Source: CAVRXT01 sp963725655
GTDB lineage: Bacteria; Acidobacteriota; Terriglobia; Acidiferrales; UBA7541
Direction: 5' to 3'
Assembly: GCA_963725655.1 (NCBI GenBank)
Contig: CAVRYY010000001.1
Location: forward strand, 2,480,001-2,544,000
Length of the DNA stretch: 64,000 bases
Positions 26,110-34,703 of the stretch are shown here, one piece after another; positions within the stretch are counted from its first letter, which is position 1; every line of letters starts with the position of its first letter. The notes under the pieces are model-generated. The model did not search any database, was not told the origin of the DNA, and was given only the letters and a program-made list of their open reading frames with translations. The position numbers were made by a program, and so were the translations under genes.

Positions 26110-26152
26110 TAAAAAACTAAGGGGAGGGAAGCAAGCGCCTCCCTCCCCTTAG
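26110..26152 (-). terminator. Strong terminator between the two pilin genes
   Basis: A perfect 13-base-pair stem (26117-26129 with 26140-26152) is followed on the minus strand by six T (A-run 26111-26116). It lies just past the stop of the first pilin gene. It should end most pilA transcripts, with read-through supplying the genes downstream. Confidence 0.93.
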
Positions 26153-26175
26153 ATCGAAGCACGTTCCGACGCGGC

Positions 26176-26685
26176 TTACTGCAGTGCCGGGCTGGAAACG
26201 CTGGGGGTGGTTCCGTCCGACGTGAAACGGATCACACCGGTCTGGTCCGAGAAGAACAAGCGCTGCCCGGTCTGGCCGGCTACACTGGGAGTTGCGACAA
26301 GGGTGTAGGACGGGTTGCCGGTGCAAGAGCCGACGGTGACTGCGGTGCCGCCAGCGGTGTAGGTGAAGTAGTATCCGCTCTTGGCTGCAGCGGCGGTGGT
26401 GGCAGTGGCCAGTGCGTTGTCAACCAATTGACCGCCCGCGCAGGTAACGGCGGCGCCAGCAGCTCCGCCGATGTTTGCGAGTGCTGGGGGATAGCCCGCA
26501 CCGTAGGTGGAGGAGTAAGTAACCGAGCCGGTGTTAATGGTGCGGACCGAGCCAACAGCAGAGGCTTCGTTCGCTGCCATCTTGGCGCGCAGCAAGTTCG
26601 GGATGGCGATAGCCGCGATGATCAAAATGATCGCGACGACGATCAAAAGCTCGATAAGTGAGAAGCCCTTCTGTGTCTTTCGCAT
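26176..26685 (-). CDS. pilA: Major type IV pilin PilA
   Basis: 169 residues. A short leader MRKTQKG is cut before FSLIELLIVVAIILIIAAIAIPNLLRAKMAANEASAV, a textbook type IVa pilin N-terminal helix with Glu5. The C-terminal domain has two cysteines (in VTCAGGQL and GSCTGNP) and ends TSDGTTPSVSSPALQ. The ATG at 26683-26685 has an AAGGAG ribosome-binding site and gives the proper short leader; the frame stays open to a TTG at 26715, which would give an unlikely 17-residue leader. A strong private terminator and a 5' hairpin fit a highly expressed, stable monocistronic message. The PilSR genes lie directly upstream. Confidence 0.95.
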   Translation of the reverse strand: MRKTQKGFSLIELLIVVAIILIIAAIAIPNLLRAKMAANEASAVGSVRTINTGSVTYSSTYGAGYPPALANIGGAAGAAVTCAGGQLVDNALATATTAAAAKSGYYFTYTAGGTAVTVGSCTGNPSYTLVATPSVAGQTGQRLFFSDQTGVIRFTSDGTTPSVSSPALQ

Positions 26686-27133
26686 TTTCTTTAAGTCTCC
26701 TTGGACTCGATCCAAAATCGTTTGGATTTATTTGCACTCCCTGGCGGAGCACGCAGCTAGATAGTGCACGGAACGGACCACACTCGAGGCCACGCCGTAA
26801 CGCTTACGACACTATCGCAGCAACGCCCTTCGTTTCAGTAACATGCCGGGAGCAATTCGCTAATATTCGGATTTCGGTGACTCGGGCCGCGTCCTGGATG
26901 CTACCGAAAGTGACGAAGTTTGTCACTCCAATCTGACCAATTCGGACTGCCCGGAATGAACCACCTCCTGCATGTGCTTGACTCCATGCGCACTTATCCA
27001 GATGCGCCGATGCCCTACCGGAGTTGTGGTCGCTTTAAGGCCGATTCTCGCGGGGAGAGCGCTTGAGATTTCGGCTGAGCAAAATGAGACCGCGATTCGG
27101 AGCAGGCGGAGCCCCACGGCGAGCGTGGCGGGG
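26686..27133. other. Promoter region of pilA
   Basis: About 450 bases between pilR and pilA. It should hold the pilA promoter. I searched the minus strand for a TGGCAC-N5-TTGC sigma-54 element and found none that is convincing, though pilR encodes a sigma-54 activator. An inverted repeat at 26710-26727 is the clearest structure. Confidence 0.45.
26710..26727 (-). promoter_or_regulatory. Inverted repeat in the pilA 5' leader
   Basis: ATCCAAA - four bases - TTTGGAT, a perfect 7-base-pair dyad, ends about 25 bases upstream of the pilA ATG, just before its ribosome-binding site. In RNA it would be a leader hairpin that could protect the message; as DNA it could be an operator. Confidence 0.5.
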
Positions 27134-28519
27134 CTATACACCGTGTTTCTTTGCATAGTGACGGAACGACCGGTAGCTCATCTTAAGCAGTTCAGCAGCA
27201 CGCACGCGGACACCGCCACCACACTCCAGCGCCGCCAGAAGATATCCGCGCTCGATTTCAGCAATCTGTTTTTCAAGGTCAATCCCGCCATCGGGAATCA
27301 GGATGCCGCGCTCGGCCTTGGTGCGGTTGGAATCGTGTTCCTGGTAAAAGCGAGTTACTCGTTCCGGAAGCGTTTCCACGCTAATCCGTGGGCCGCTTTC
27401 CAGGGCCACGGCGCGCTCCATGGCGTTTTCGAGCTCGCGGACGTTGCCCGGCCAGTCGTAGGCCTCCAGGCGGCGCATGGCTTCGGGCTCGATTCCCTGC
27501 AGCGGCTTCTTCATGCTTTCCTGAAAGCGATTGAGAAACGCGCGGACCAGCAGGGGGATATCCTCGCGGCGGCTGCGCAACGGCGGCACATGAATGGGAA
27601 TGACGCTCAAGCGGTAATAGAGGTCTTCGCGAAAATTGCCGGCGATGATTTCTTTTTCGAGATCCTTGTTGGTGGCAGTGAGGATGCGAACGTCCACATC
27701 GATTTCTTCGGTGCTTCCGAGCGGGCGCACTTTCCCTTCCTGCAAGACGCGGTAGAGCTTGACCTGCATGGTCAGGCTCATGTTTCCGATTTCGTCGAGG
27801 AAGAGTGTGCCGCGATCGGCGGCCTGGAAGAGTCCCCTACGGTTTTCGGTGGCGCCGGTGAAGGCGCCTTTCATGTAGCCGAAAAGCTCGGATTCCAGGA
27901 GGGTGTCTGGAAATGCGCCGCAGTCGATGGCCACGAAAGGAGCTTTGGGGCGGGCTCCGTTTTCATGGATGGCGCGCGCGACGAGTTCCTTGCCGGTTCC
28001 GCTTTCTCCGGTGATCAGGACGCGACTGGATTGCGGGGCGATGGTTTGAATCAGCCCGAATATTTCGCGCATTCGCGGGCTGGTGCCAATGATGTGGTCC
28101 AAGCCGGTCAGGCGGCGAACGGTCTTGCGGAGTTCCCCGGCCTCGGCTTTGAGAAGAAGGTTTTCGGATACTTGCTCGACCGCCGGACGTAAATCGTCCA
28201 GCAGCCGATCGCCTTTGACGGCATAACGGTCGGCGCCGAAATTCACGGCGTCGATGGCCGTTCCGATGGTGGGAACACCGGTAATCAGGATGAAGACGGT
28301 CTCGGGGGCGAGTTCCTTGCAGTAGCGCAGGAGTTCGACGCCGGTCATGTCGGGCATACGAATATCGGAAATCACGATGTCGAAGACCTGGGAGGCCAGG
28401 CGCTTGCGGGCGGCCGCGCCGTTGGCGGCGACTTCGACGCGATGGCCTTCCTTGCGGAAAGCAATCTCGAGAAGCTCGCAGATCGATTTTTCGTCGTCAA
28501 CCACTAACAAATTGGCCAT
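27134..28519 (-). CDS. pilR: Sigma-54-dependent response regulator PilR
   Basis: 461 residues. A receiver domain (about 1-120, acidic pocket Asp8/Asp9, phosphoacceptor Asp52) is followed by a sigma-54-activating AAA+ domain (about 145-385) with Walker A GESGTGKE, an intact GAFTGA loop that contacts sigma-54, and LDEIGNMSL. A Fis-type helix-turn-helix closes the protein (about 415-460: AAELLKMSYRSFRHYAKKHGV). The receiver's conserved lysine region is YAVKGD rather than the usual KP. It lies 4 bases after pilS and directly upstream of pilA, so PilR is expected to activate pilA. A target sigma-54 site was not found by eye. Confidence 0.93.
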   Translation of the reverse strand: MANLLVVDDEKSICELLEIAFRKEGHRVEVAANGAAARKRLASQVFDIVISDIRMPDMTGVELLRYCKELAPETVFILITGVPTIGTAIDAVNFGADRYAVKGDRLLDDLRPAVEQVSENLLLKAEAGELRKTVRRLTGLDHIIGTSPRMREIFGLIQTIAPQSSRVLITGESGTGKELVARAIHENGARPKAPFVAIDCGAFPDTLLESELFGYMKGAFTGATENRRGLFQAADRGTLFLDEIGNMSLTMQVKLYRVLQEGKVRPLGSTEEIDVDVRILTATNKDLEKEIIAGNFREDLYYRLSVIPIHVPPLRSRREDIPLLVRAFLNRFQESMKKPLQGIEPEAMRRLEAYDWPGNVRELENAMERAVALESGPRISVETLPERVTRFYQEHDSNRTKAERGILIPDGGIDLEKQIAEIERGYLLAALECGGGVRVRAAELLKMSYRSFRHYAKKHGV

Positions 28520-28523
28520 GGGA

Positions 28524-30212
28524 TCAGCTCACCTGGTGGGTCGCTACGCGAGATTCTTCGCGCGCCTGCGCCTCGCGGCGCGAATTGGCTCGCGCAGAAT
28601 GTTCCGCCGCTGGAAGCTCGACGACGAACTCTGCGCCCTTATCTTTTTCCGAAATGACGTAAATCTCGCCTTTGTGCGCCTGGACGATCTGGTAAACGAT
28701 AGCCAGGCCGAGCCCCAATCCCTCGGAGAAACTGGATTGAAACGGCTCGAAAATCTTGGTGGCGTGCTGGGCGTCGATTCCCACGCCGGTATCGCAAACG
28801 CGGATGCGCACCGCGCGCGGCAGCGTTTCCAGCCATACGTTGAGGGTGCCACCATCCGGCATGGCCCGTAGTGCATTACTGAACAGGTTCCACAATACCT
28901 GCTTGATGCGGTCGCGGTCGGCGAGCGCCCACCCCGGTTTGGAACCCAGATGACGAACCACGTGATATTTCCCGGAGGTGCCGGGCTGGCATTCGAGCAG
29001 CGTGAGGGTTTCGTCGAGCAGAGCGGAAATATTGACGTCGCCAAGCTCGTACGTTTTTTCCCGCGAATAATCCAGAAAATCGGTAACGATTTGATTCAAG
29101 CGCTGCGATTCGCGGCGAACGATCTTCACCAGGCGCCGATCGTCGTCATCGAGAGGCGCGAGGCGGGCTAGCTCCTGCAGCGCTCCGCTCATCGCGGTTA
29201 GCGGCTGGCGAATCTCATGGGCGATGGCCGACGACAGCCGCCCGATCGCGGCCATGCGCTCTCTCACTTCGATTTCGCGCTCCAGACGGCGCAGATCGGT
29301 GAGGTCCTGAAAATTGAATACGTATCCGCTGATCTCGTTCTGCCCGGTGCGCAGCGGGGATATCGAAATGCCCAGATAACGCAGGTCGCCTGCGGGGGTG
29401 CGAAATTCCAGTTCCTTGCGCAAGGGCAGCGGGTCGGCCTCGTCTCCGGAGCCCACCACCCAGAAACCCGGAAACAAATCGCGTACGTTTGCACCGTGAA
29501 GTTGATCGAGTTCCCGGCCGGTCATTTCCGCGCCGGAGCGGTTGATCAGCATGATTCGACCGTCGAGATCGGTGGTCAACAATCCGCCGCGCATGGAATG
29601 AATGATGTTTTCGTTGAAGGCCTGGAGATTCTCAAAGGCTTCGCTCTTGGCCACCAATTCGACGCCGGTGCGCCGCAAGTTCTGTGACAGCAGGCTGCTC
29701 AGGCAGGCCACTCCAATGAATGCCAGGAGGTTGGTGGCCAGCCAGAATTCCAGCGAGCGGGCGGAGGGTTGGGTACGCGCGGTGGTGGGAATGATGCCGT
29801 AGTAGGAGGATTCCACCAGCGCGCCGAGCAGCACGAACGCCCCGCCTGCGGCAATGAACAGGCCGCGGCGGCTGTACAGGGCGCTGCCCATCAAGATCGC
29901 CAGCAGGTACAGGAAGATGAACGAGCTGTCGTGGCCTCCGGTGGAATAGACCAGTGCGGTGATCAGCAGCAAGTCTCCGGTTCCCTGGGCCAAACCGCTC
30001 CACCGGGAACTCGGCTTCCACCTTGCGACCAGCAGATATAGCAACGCCAGCGCATACCAGGCGGAAATCACCGGGGCAAACCAATACAGCGGCAAGTTGA
30101 CGGGAGGCCAGTAATGCAGGAACAGAATGGTGCACAGCAAGAAAGTAATTACGTAAAAGCGAACTCGTAGGAGCCAAGACAGCCATTCGTTCGAGGTGGG
30201 TGTGTTTTCCAT
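28524..30212 (-). CDS. pilS: Membrane sensor histidine kinase PilS
   Basis: 562 residues. Six hydrophobic segments (about 15-190) like those of PilS are followed by a PAS domain (about 205-325: RGGLLTTDLDGRIMLINRSGAEMTG). The HisKA dimerisation domain carries the phosphorylated His in SSAIAHEIRQPL (about 350), and the HATPase domain (about 450-540) has N and G boxes (NLFSNALRAM, CDTGVGID, GLGLAIV). Known PilS sits at the pole and responds to the pool of pilin in the membrane. Its stop is 4 bases before pilR, so the two are co-translated. The C-terminal tail is rich in Arg/Ala/Glu. Confidence 0.92.
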   Translation of the reverse strand: MENTPTSNEWLSWLLRVRFYVITFLLCTILFLHYWPPVNLPLYWFAPVISAWYALALLYLLVARWKPSSRWSGLAQGTGDLLLITALVYSTGGHDSSFIFLYLLAILMGSALYSRRGLFIAAGGAFVLLGALVESSYYGIIPTTARTQPSARSLEFWLATNLLAFIGVACLSSLLSQNLRRTGVELVAKSEAFENLQAFNENIIHSMRGGLLTTDLDGRIMLINRSGAEMTGRELDQLHGANVRDLFPGFWVVGSGDEADPLPLRKELEFRTPAGDLRYLGISISPLRTGQNEISGYVFNFQDLTDLRRLEREIEVRERMAAIGRLSSAIAHEIRQPLTAMSGALQELARLAPLDDDDRRLVKIVRRESQRLNQIVTDFLDYSREKTYELGDVNISALLDETLTLLECQPGTSGKYHVVRHLGSKPGWALADRDRIKQVLWNLFSNALRAMPDGGTLNVWLETLPRAVRIRVCDTGVGIDAQHATKIFEPFQSSFSEGLGLGLAIVYQIVQAHKGEIYVISEKDKGAEFVVELPAAEHSARANSRREAQAREESRVATHQVS

Positions 30213-30233
30213 TCAATGTCTGAGGCGAATCGG

Positions 30234-30265
30234 CCCGGAGGCGAAGCAGGTGCCTCGCCTCCGGG
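30234..30265 (-). promoter_or_regulatory. Intercistronic hairpin between pilC and pilS
   Basis: A perfect 11-base-pair inverted repeat CCCGGAGGCGA / TCGCCTCCGGG (30234-30244 with 30255-30265) lies in the 76-base gap before pilS. No T-tract follows on the minus strand, so it is more likely an RNA processing or stability element, or a weak attenuator, than a full terminator. Confidence 0.55.
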
Positions 30266-30288
30266 AAAACGGTGCGTCGCCGCCAGGA

Positions 30289-31497
30289 CTATCCAGACAG
30301 CTTGGCGATCAGTGAGAATAGCGGCAAGTACAAGGAAATGACGATGCCTCCGACGACCACGCCGAGGAAGCAAATCATCGCGGGTTCGAGAGCGGTGAGC
30401 AAGTCCTTTACGGCCGCGTCCACTTCGTCTTCGTAGAAGTCGGCGATTTTCTGGAGCATGGCGTCCATCGCGCCGGTCTGCTCTCCGACCCCGATCATTT
30501 GGGTGACCATGCCCGGGAACACGTCGGTCTCGCGCAGTGGCTCAACCAACGATCGCCCCGCCTCGACGGCCTTGCGGGTGTGAATGATGGCGCGCTCGAC
30601 GATGGAATTGCCGGAAGTGCGGGCGGTAATGTCCAGGCCTTCGAGGATGGGCACGCCGCTGGAGATCAGGGTACCCAGGGTGCGGGTGAAGCGGGCCACC
30701 GCGATCTTGCGCAGCAACGGACCAACCAGCGGCACCTTGAGGATGGCGTAATCGAGGGCGTATCGTCCCTGAGGCGTGCCATACCAGACCTTGAGGGCCA
30801 CGCCGAGCAGAACGAAAAAGACCACGATCGAGAAGCCCCAATAGCTGCCGATGAAACTGCTGAGCCCGATAACGATGCGAGTGGGCAAGGGCAGCTCGAC
30901 GCCCAAGCCGTTGAACAAGGTGGTGAATACCGGCACCACTTTCCACAGCAGCAGGGTGATGACGATGCCGGCGATGCTGATAACCGCGACCGGGTAGACC
31001 ATCGCGGACTTCACCGCGCGCTTCAATTTGACGTTCTTTTCGATGTAGCCGGAGAGCCGCTGCAGAATGGTGTCCAAAATACCGCCGGTCTCGCCCGCTT
31101 CGACCATGTTGTAGTACAGCTGGTCGAAGATTTTTTCGTGCTGCTTCATGGACGCCGAGAGCGTCGCGCCGCCTTCCACCGAGGCGCGCACGCTGGTGAG
31201 CACCTTCTGGAAGGTCTTGTTCTCCTGCTGGCCGGCCAGAATTTCCAGGCACTGGACCAGCGGAAGGCCGGCGTCGATCATTACGGAGAACTGCCGCGTA
31301 AAGATCGCCAGCTCCTTGCTGTCCACCCCGCTGCCGAAGCTGGGGATGTTGAATTCCTTCCCCTTCTCGGAAGCCTTGCTGACCGTGATCTGCTCACGGC
31401 GCAGCTGAGTGATCAGCTCGGCTTTCGTGTTCGCCTCGCGCTCCCCGGATACCGTGGCTCCGGTGCGATTCGTTCCTCGAAATGTAAATGTCGGCAT
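30289..31497 (-). CDS. pilC: Type IV pilus platform protein PilC (second platform copy)
   Basis: 402 residues. Two GspF domains (about 65-190 and 270-395) and three membrane helices give the standard PilC. Typical phrases are FTRQFSVMIDAGLPLVQCLEILA, GYIEKNVKLKRAVKSAMVYPV and LEPAMICFLGVVVGGIVISLYLPLF. It starts 33 bases after pilT and belongs to the pilB-pilT-pilC set, the motor and platform of the retractable pilus. A second, divergent platform protein lies at 23407-24618. Confidence 0.95.
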   Translation of the reverse strand: MPTFTFRGTNRTGATVSGEREANTKAELITQLRREQITVSKASEKGKEFNIPSFGSGVDSKELAIFTRQFSVMIDAGLPLVQCLEILAGQQENKTFQKVLTSVRASVEGGATLSASMKQHEKIFDQLYYNMVEAGETGGILDTILQRLSGYIEKNVKLKRAVKSAMVYPVAVISIAGIVITLLLWKVVPVFTTLFNGLGVELPLPTRIVIGLSSFIGSYWGFSIVVFFVLLGVALKVWYGTPQGRYALDYAILKVPLVGPLLRKIAVARFTRTLGTLISSGVPILEGLDITARTSGNSIVERAIIHTRKAVEAGRSLVEPLRETDVFPGMVTQMIGVGEQTGAMDAMLQKIADFYEDEVDAAVKDLLTALEPAMICFLGVVVGGIVISLYLPLFSLIAKLSG

Positions 31498-31530
31498 CGA
31501 CCCTTTCCTCCTGAAAAACGTGCGCGAACG

Positions 31531-32646
31531 CTACCGGCGAACCGGGAGCCGAGCGCTGCCTGCGGCGGGTGAAGTCACGCCGCGGTTGATAAGATCCTGC
31601 AACTCGTCGGGATTGGACGAACGCGACAGAGCCATTTCGATACTGATCGATTTGGCGAAGTAGGCATTCACCAGGCTTTGGTTGAAGGTCTGCATGCCGG
31701 TGAGATTGGTGCCGGTCTGCATCGAAGAATAAATCTGGTGAATTTTGTCTTCGCGGATCAGGTTGCGAATGGCCGGCGTCGGCACCAGGATTTCCATGAC
31801 CATGGCGCGTCCGCGGTTATCGGCGCGGGGCAGCAGGGCCTGGCACAGAATGCCTTCGAGGACCATGGAAAGTTGGGCGCGCACCTGGGGCTGCTGGTGA
31901 GCGGGGAAAACGTCGACGATGCGGTTGATGGTGGAGCTGGCGGAATTGGTGTGCAGGGTGGCGAAGGTCAAGTGGCCGGTTTCCGCGATGCGCAATGCGG
32001 ATTCGATGGTTTCCAGGTCGCGCATTTCGCCGATGAGTACGACGTCGGGATCTTCGCGCAGTGCGGCGCGAAGTGAATTCGAGAAGGAGTGGGTGTCTGA
32101 ATGGATTTCCCGCTGGTTGACCAGGCAGCGCTTGTGGTTATGCAGGAATTCGATGGGATCTTCGATGGTGATCATGTGCTCGTCGCGCTCGCTGTTGATT
32201 TTGTCGAGCATGGCGGCGAGGGTGGTGGATTTGCCGGAGCCGGTCGGGCCGGTGACCAGCACCAGTCCGCGGGGCTTATCGCACAGCGTCTTCACCACCG
32301 GCGGCAGGCCGAGGGTATCGAACGACTTGATTTCCCACGGAATGGTACGGAATACCGCGGCCACCGCGCCGCGCTGATGGAAGATATTGGCGCGAAAGCG
32401 CGCCAGGCTCTTCAAGCCGAACGAAAAATCGAGCTCCAGGTTTTCTTCCAGGCGGTGCTTCTGGGCGTCGGTGAGCACGCTGTAGGCCAGGGCCTTGGTG
32501 TCCGCGGCGGTGAGGGGCGGCATATCCAGCGGCGTGAGCCTGCCGTGGACGCGCACCCGCGGCGCGCTATTGGTGGAAAGGTGCAGATCGCTCCCTCCCA
32601 GCTCGATCATTCGTTTCAGAAGTTCGCTTAGTGTGATACCCGCCAT
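31531..32646 (-). CDS. pilT: Pilus retraction ATPase PilT
   Basis: 371 residues, the normal PilT length. It opens with SELLKRMIELGGSDLHLSTNSAPRVRVHG, the PilT N-terminal PAS-like domain. Walker A GPTGSGKST, MITIEDPIEF, Walker B GEMRDLETI and the His box LTFATLHTNSA are intact. The PilT-specific AIRNLIREDKIHQIYSSMQTG (AIRNLIRE motif), required for retraction, is present. It lies between pilB and pilC with gaps of 24 and 33 bases. Its presence shows that the pilus is built to retract and power twitching or DNA uptake. Confidence 0.96.
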   Translation of the reverse strand: MAGITLSELLKRMIELGGSDLHLSTNSAPRVRVHGRLTPLDMPPLTAADTKALAYSVLTDAQKHRLEENLELDFSFGLKSLARFRANIFHQRGAVAAVFRTIPWEIKSFDTLGLPPVVKTLCDKPRGLVLVTGPTGSGKSTTLAAMLDKINSERDEHMITIEDPIEFLHNHKRCLVNQREIHSDTHSFSNSLRAALREDPDVVLIGEMRDLETIESALRIAETGHLTFATLHTNSASSTINRIVDVFPAHQQPQVRAQLSMVLEGILCQALLPRADNRGRAMVMEILVPTPAIRNLIREDKIHQIYSSMQTGTNLTGMQTFNQSLVNAYFAKSISIEMALSRSSNPDELQDLINRGVTSPAAGSARLPVRR

Positions 32647-32670
32647 AGTGCCTCCGTCAAATTCGAGAAA

Positions 32671-34386
32671 CTAGAGAACCGTCTCGCGCAGGACCTCTTC
32701 CATCGACGCTTGTCCGGTTTTCACCTTGGTCAGACCGCTTCGTCTCAAAGTGATCATGCCCTGCTCGATCGCTTTCTTCTTCAATTCCATCGCCGAGGCT
32801 CCGACCAAGACCAATTCCTTAAGCTCGTCGGTAATTTCCATCACCTCGTACAGGCCGACGCGGCCCTTGTAGCCCGAGTTGTTGCAGACCGCGCACCCGG
32901 TGCCGTGGAACACCTGGGCGGTGCGCGCCTCTTCGGGAGTGAATCCCGCGTCCAACAGCGCTTCCTGCGGCATGGGCAGCTGTTCTTTGCAGCCCACGCA
33001 TACCCGGCGAACCAACCGCTGGGCGCAAATCAAATTTACTGACGTGGCCACCAGGAACGGCTCGATGCCCATGTTCATCAACCGGCTGATGGTGGACGGG
33101 GCGTCGTTGGTGTGCAGCGTCGAGAGCACCAAGTGGCCGGTAAGTGCAGCCTTCACCGCGATTTCCGCCGTTTCGAAGTCGCGAATCTCACCGACCAGAA
33201 TGATGTTCGGGTCTTGCCGCAAAAACGCCCGCAACGCCGACGCAAAATTCAGCCCGATCTGCTCTTTCATCTGCACCTGGTTGATGCCGGGCAACTGAAA
33301 CTCAACCGGGTCTTCCGCGGTCATGATGTTGGTGTCCGGCTGGTTCAAGCGGGCCACCGACGAGTACAGCGTGTTGGTCTTTCCCGAGCCGGTAGGCCCG
33401 GTGACCAGCACCATGCCGTAAGGCTTCAAAATCGCTTTTTCGAACTTCTTCAGCGATTCGGGCTCGAATCCCAGCTTGGTCATATCCAGCCGGAGATTCT
33501 CTTTGTCCAACAACCGCAAAACGATCTTTTCGCCCCACAGAGTGGGTACGGTCGAAACGCGGAAATCGAGCTCTTTCTTCTTTCCGTCGCGCACGTACTT
33601 GATCATGATGCGGCCGTCTTGCGGCAGCCGCTTTTCGCTGATGTCCAGCTTGGACATGATCTTCATGCGGCTGGTGATGGCGTCTTTCAATTTCATCGGC
33701 GGAGCCATCACGTTCTGCAGCACGCCGTCTATGCGGAAGCGAACCCGGTATTCCTTTTCGTACGGCTCGACGTGAATATCGCTGGCCCCGCGCTTGACCG
33801 CGTCGGTGAGAATCAGGTTCACCAGCTTGATGATCGGCGCTTCTTCGGCGGCCTTCTCGAGCGAGGCCAGGTCCATCTCGGCTTCGTCGGCGGCCAGCTC
33901 GAGGTCGGCTTCGTCGCCGGCCAGGTCCTTCATTACTTTGTCGAGTTCCTCGGCGTTTTCGTTGGCGCCGTAGAACTTGGAAATGGCCTCGCTGATCGCG
34001 GTTTCGGAAGCCACCACCGGCTCGACGTTGAATCCGGTCATGAACTTGATGTCGTCCATGGCGAAGACATTGGTCGGGTCGGTCATCGCGATGGTCAGCG
34101 TGGATCCCACGCGCGATAACGGAACAATTTGGTAGCGGATCGCTGTTTCCTGAGGAACCAGCTTGATGACCGAAGGATCCACCTCGTAAAATTTCAGGTT
34201 GATCGACGGCACGCCGTATTGCCGCGAAAGCACCGCGGTAATATCTTCGTCGCTGACGATCCCCAGCTTGACCAGGACCGTACCGAGCCGGCCGCCGTTC
34301 TTCTTCTGGTGCTCCAATGCCTGTTTCAACTGATCGCTAGAGATCAGGCTGTCTTTGACCAGAATTTCGCCCAGACGAGACGACAT
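32671..34386 (-). CDS. pilB: Pilus extension ATPase PilB
   Basis: 571 residues. An N-terminal MshEN domain (about 1-150: RLGEILVKDSLISSDQLKQALEHQ and GVPSINL) may bind cyclic di-GMP, as in known MshE/PilB. An acidic linker (about 160-185, GDEADLELAADEAEMDLAS) precedes the ATPase with Walker A GPTGSGKT, IMTAEDPVEF, GEIRDFETA, GHLVLSTLHTNDA and zinc cysteines CVGCKEQ ... CAVCNNSG. It is first in the pilB-pilT-pilC-pilS-pilR series. The start lacks a strong Shine-Dalgarno, and a perfect dyad lies 18 bases upstream. Confidence 0.95.
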   Translation of the reverse strand: MSSRLGEILVKDSLISSDQLKQALEHQKKNGGRLGTVLVKLGIVSDEDITAVLSRQYGVPSINLKFYEVDPSVIKLVPQETAIRYQIVPLSRVGSTLTIAMTDPTNVFAMDDIKFMTGFNVEPVVASETAISEAISKFYGANENAEELDKVMKDLAGDEADLELAADEAEMDLASLEKAAEEAPIIKLVNLILTDAVKRGASDIHVEPYEKEYRVRFRIDGVLQNVMAPPMKLKDAITSRMKIMSKLDISEKRLPQDGRIMIKYVRDGKKKELDFRVSTVPTLWGEKIVLRLLDKENLRLDMTKLGFEPESLKKFEKAILKPYGMVLVTGPTGSGKTNTLYSSVARLNQPDTNIMTAEDPVEFQLPGINQVQMKEQIGLNFASALRAFLRQDPNIILVGEIRDFETAEIAVKAALTGHLVLSTLHTNDAPSTISRLMNMGIEPFLVATSVNLICAQRLVRRVCVGCKEQLPMPQEALLDAGFTPEEARTAQVFHGTGCAVCNNSGYKGRVGLYEVMEITDELKELVLVGASAMELKKKAIEQGMITLRRSGLTKVKTGQASMEEVLRETVL

Positions 34387-34404
34387 TATTCTTTTCGGCT
34401 CCGG

Positions 34405-34432
34405 CGGTTATAGTACCCGGGACGTATAACCG
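34405..34432. promoter_or_regulatory. Inverted repeat upstream of pilB
   Basis: CGGTTATA - 12 bases - TATAACCG is a perfect 8-base-pair dyad about 18 bases before the pilB start, in the region shared with ntrY. The spacer contains the palindrome CCCGGG. The half-site size and spacing suit a dimeric regulator, or a leader hairpin that limits pilB translation. Confidence 0.5.
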
Positions 34433-34703
34433 TAGCACGCATGACACTTTGTGTTATCTCCGGGTTAAAGGGCCCGTTGTGAATGAAGCAATAGCTGGTA
34501 CACACGCCACGTTGTGGTCTTTCCGCCACACCTTCACCTTGACTTGTGTCTGTAGCGTAGTTATCGTCGGCTGAAATGCCTTTGATGCGCACCCCGACTG
34601 GATTCGCTTGCTTCTCCGCCGCTTCCCGGAAGAAATCGGCCAAATCATGCGCAAAGGTGAGCTATATCGGGCCTTTGTGTGACATCGGCCAAGAGGTCCA
34701 GCC
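34433..34703. other. Divergent promoter region of pilB and ntrY
   Basis: About 270 bases, slightly AT-richer than the genes around it, holding the promoters of both operons. A minus-strand frame of 85 codons runs through it to a TAATG overlap with pilB but has no domain character. Nothing else is recognised. Confidence 0.4.

Noticed and set aside
26728..26990. A sigma-54 promoter for pilA
   Set aside because: Expected from PilR, but no TGGCAC-N5-TTGC-like element with conserved GG and GC at the right spacing was found on the minus strand.
34386..34643. An 85-codon minus-strand frame that ends in a TAATG overlap with pilB
   Set aside because: The overlap looks like coupled translation, but the translation has no domain character, the start has no good ribosome-binding site, and the frame runs through the pilB dyad. 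Kept only as a possibility.
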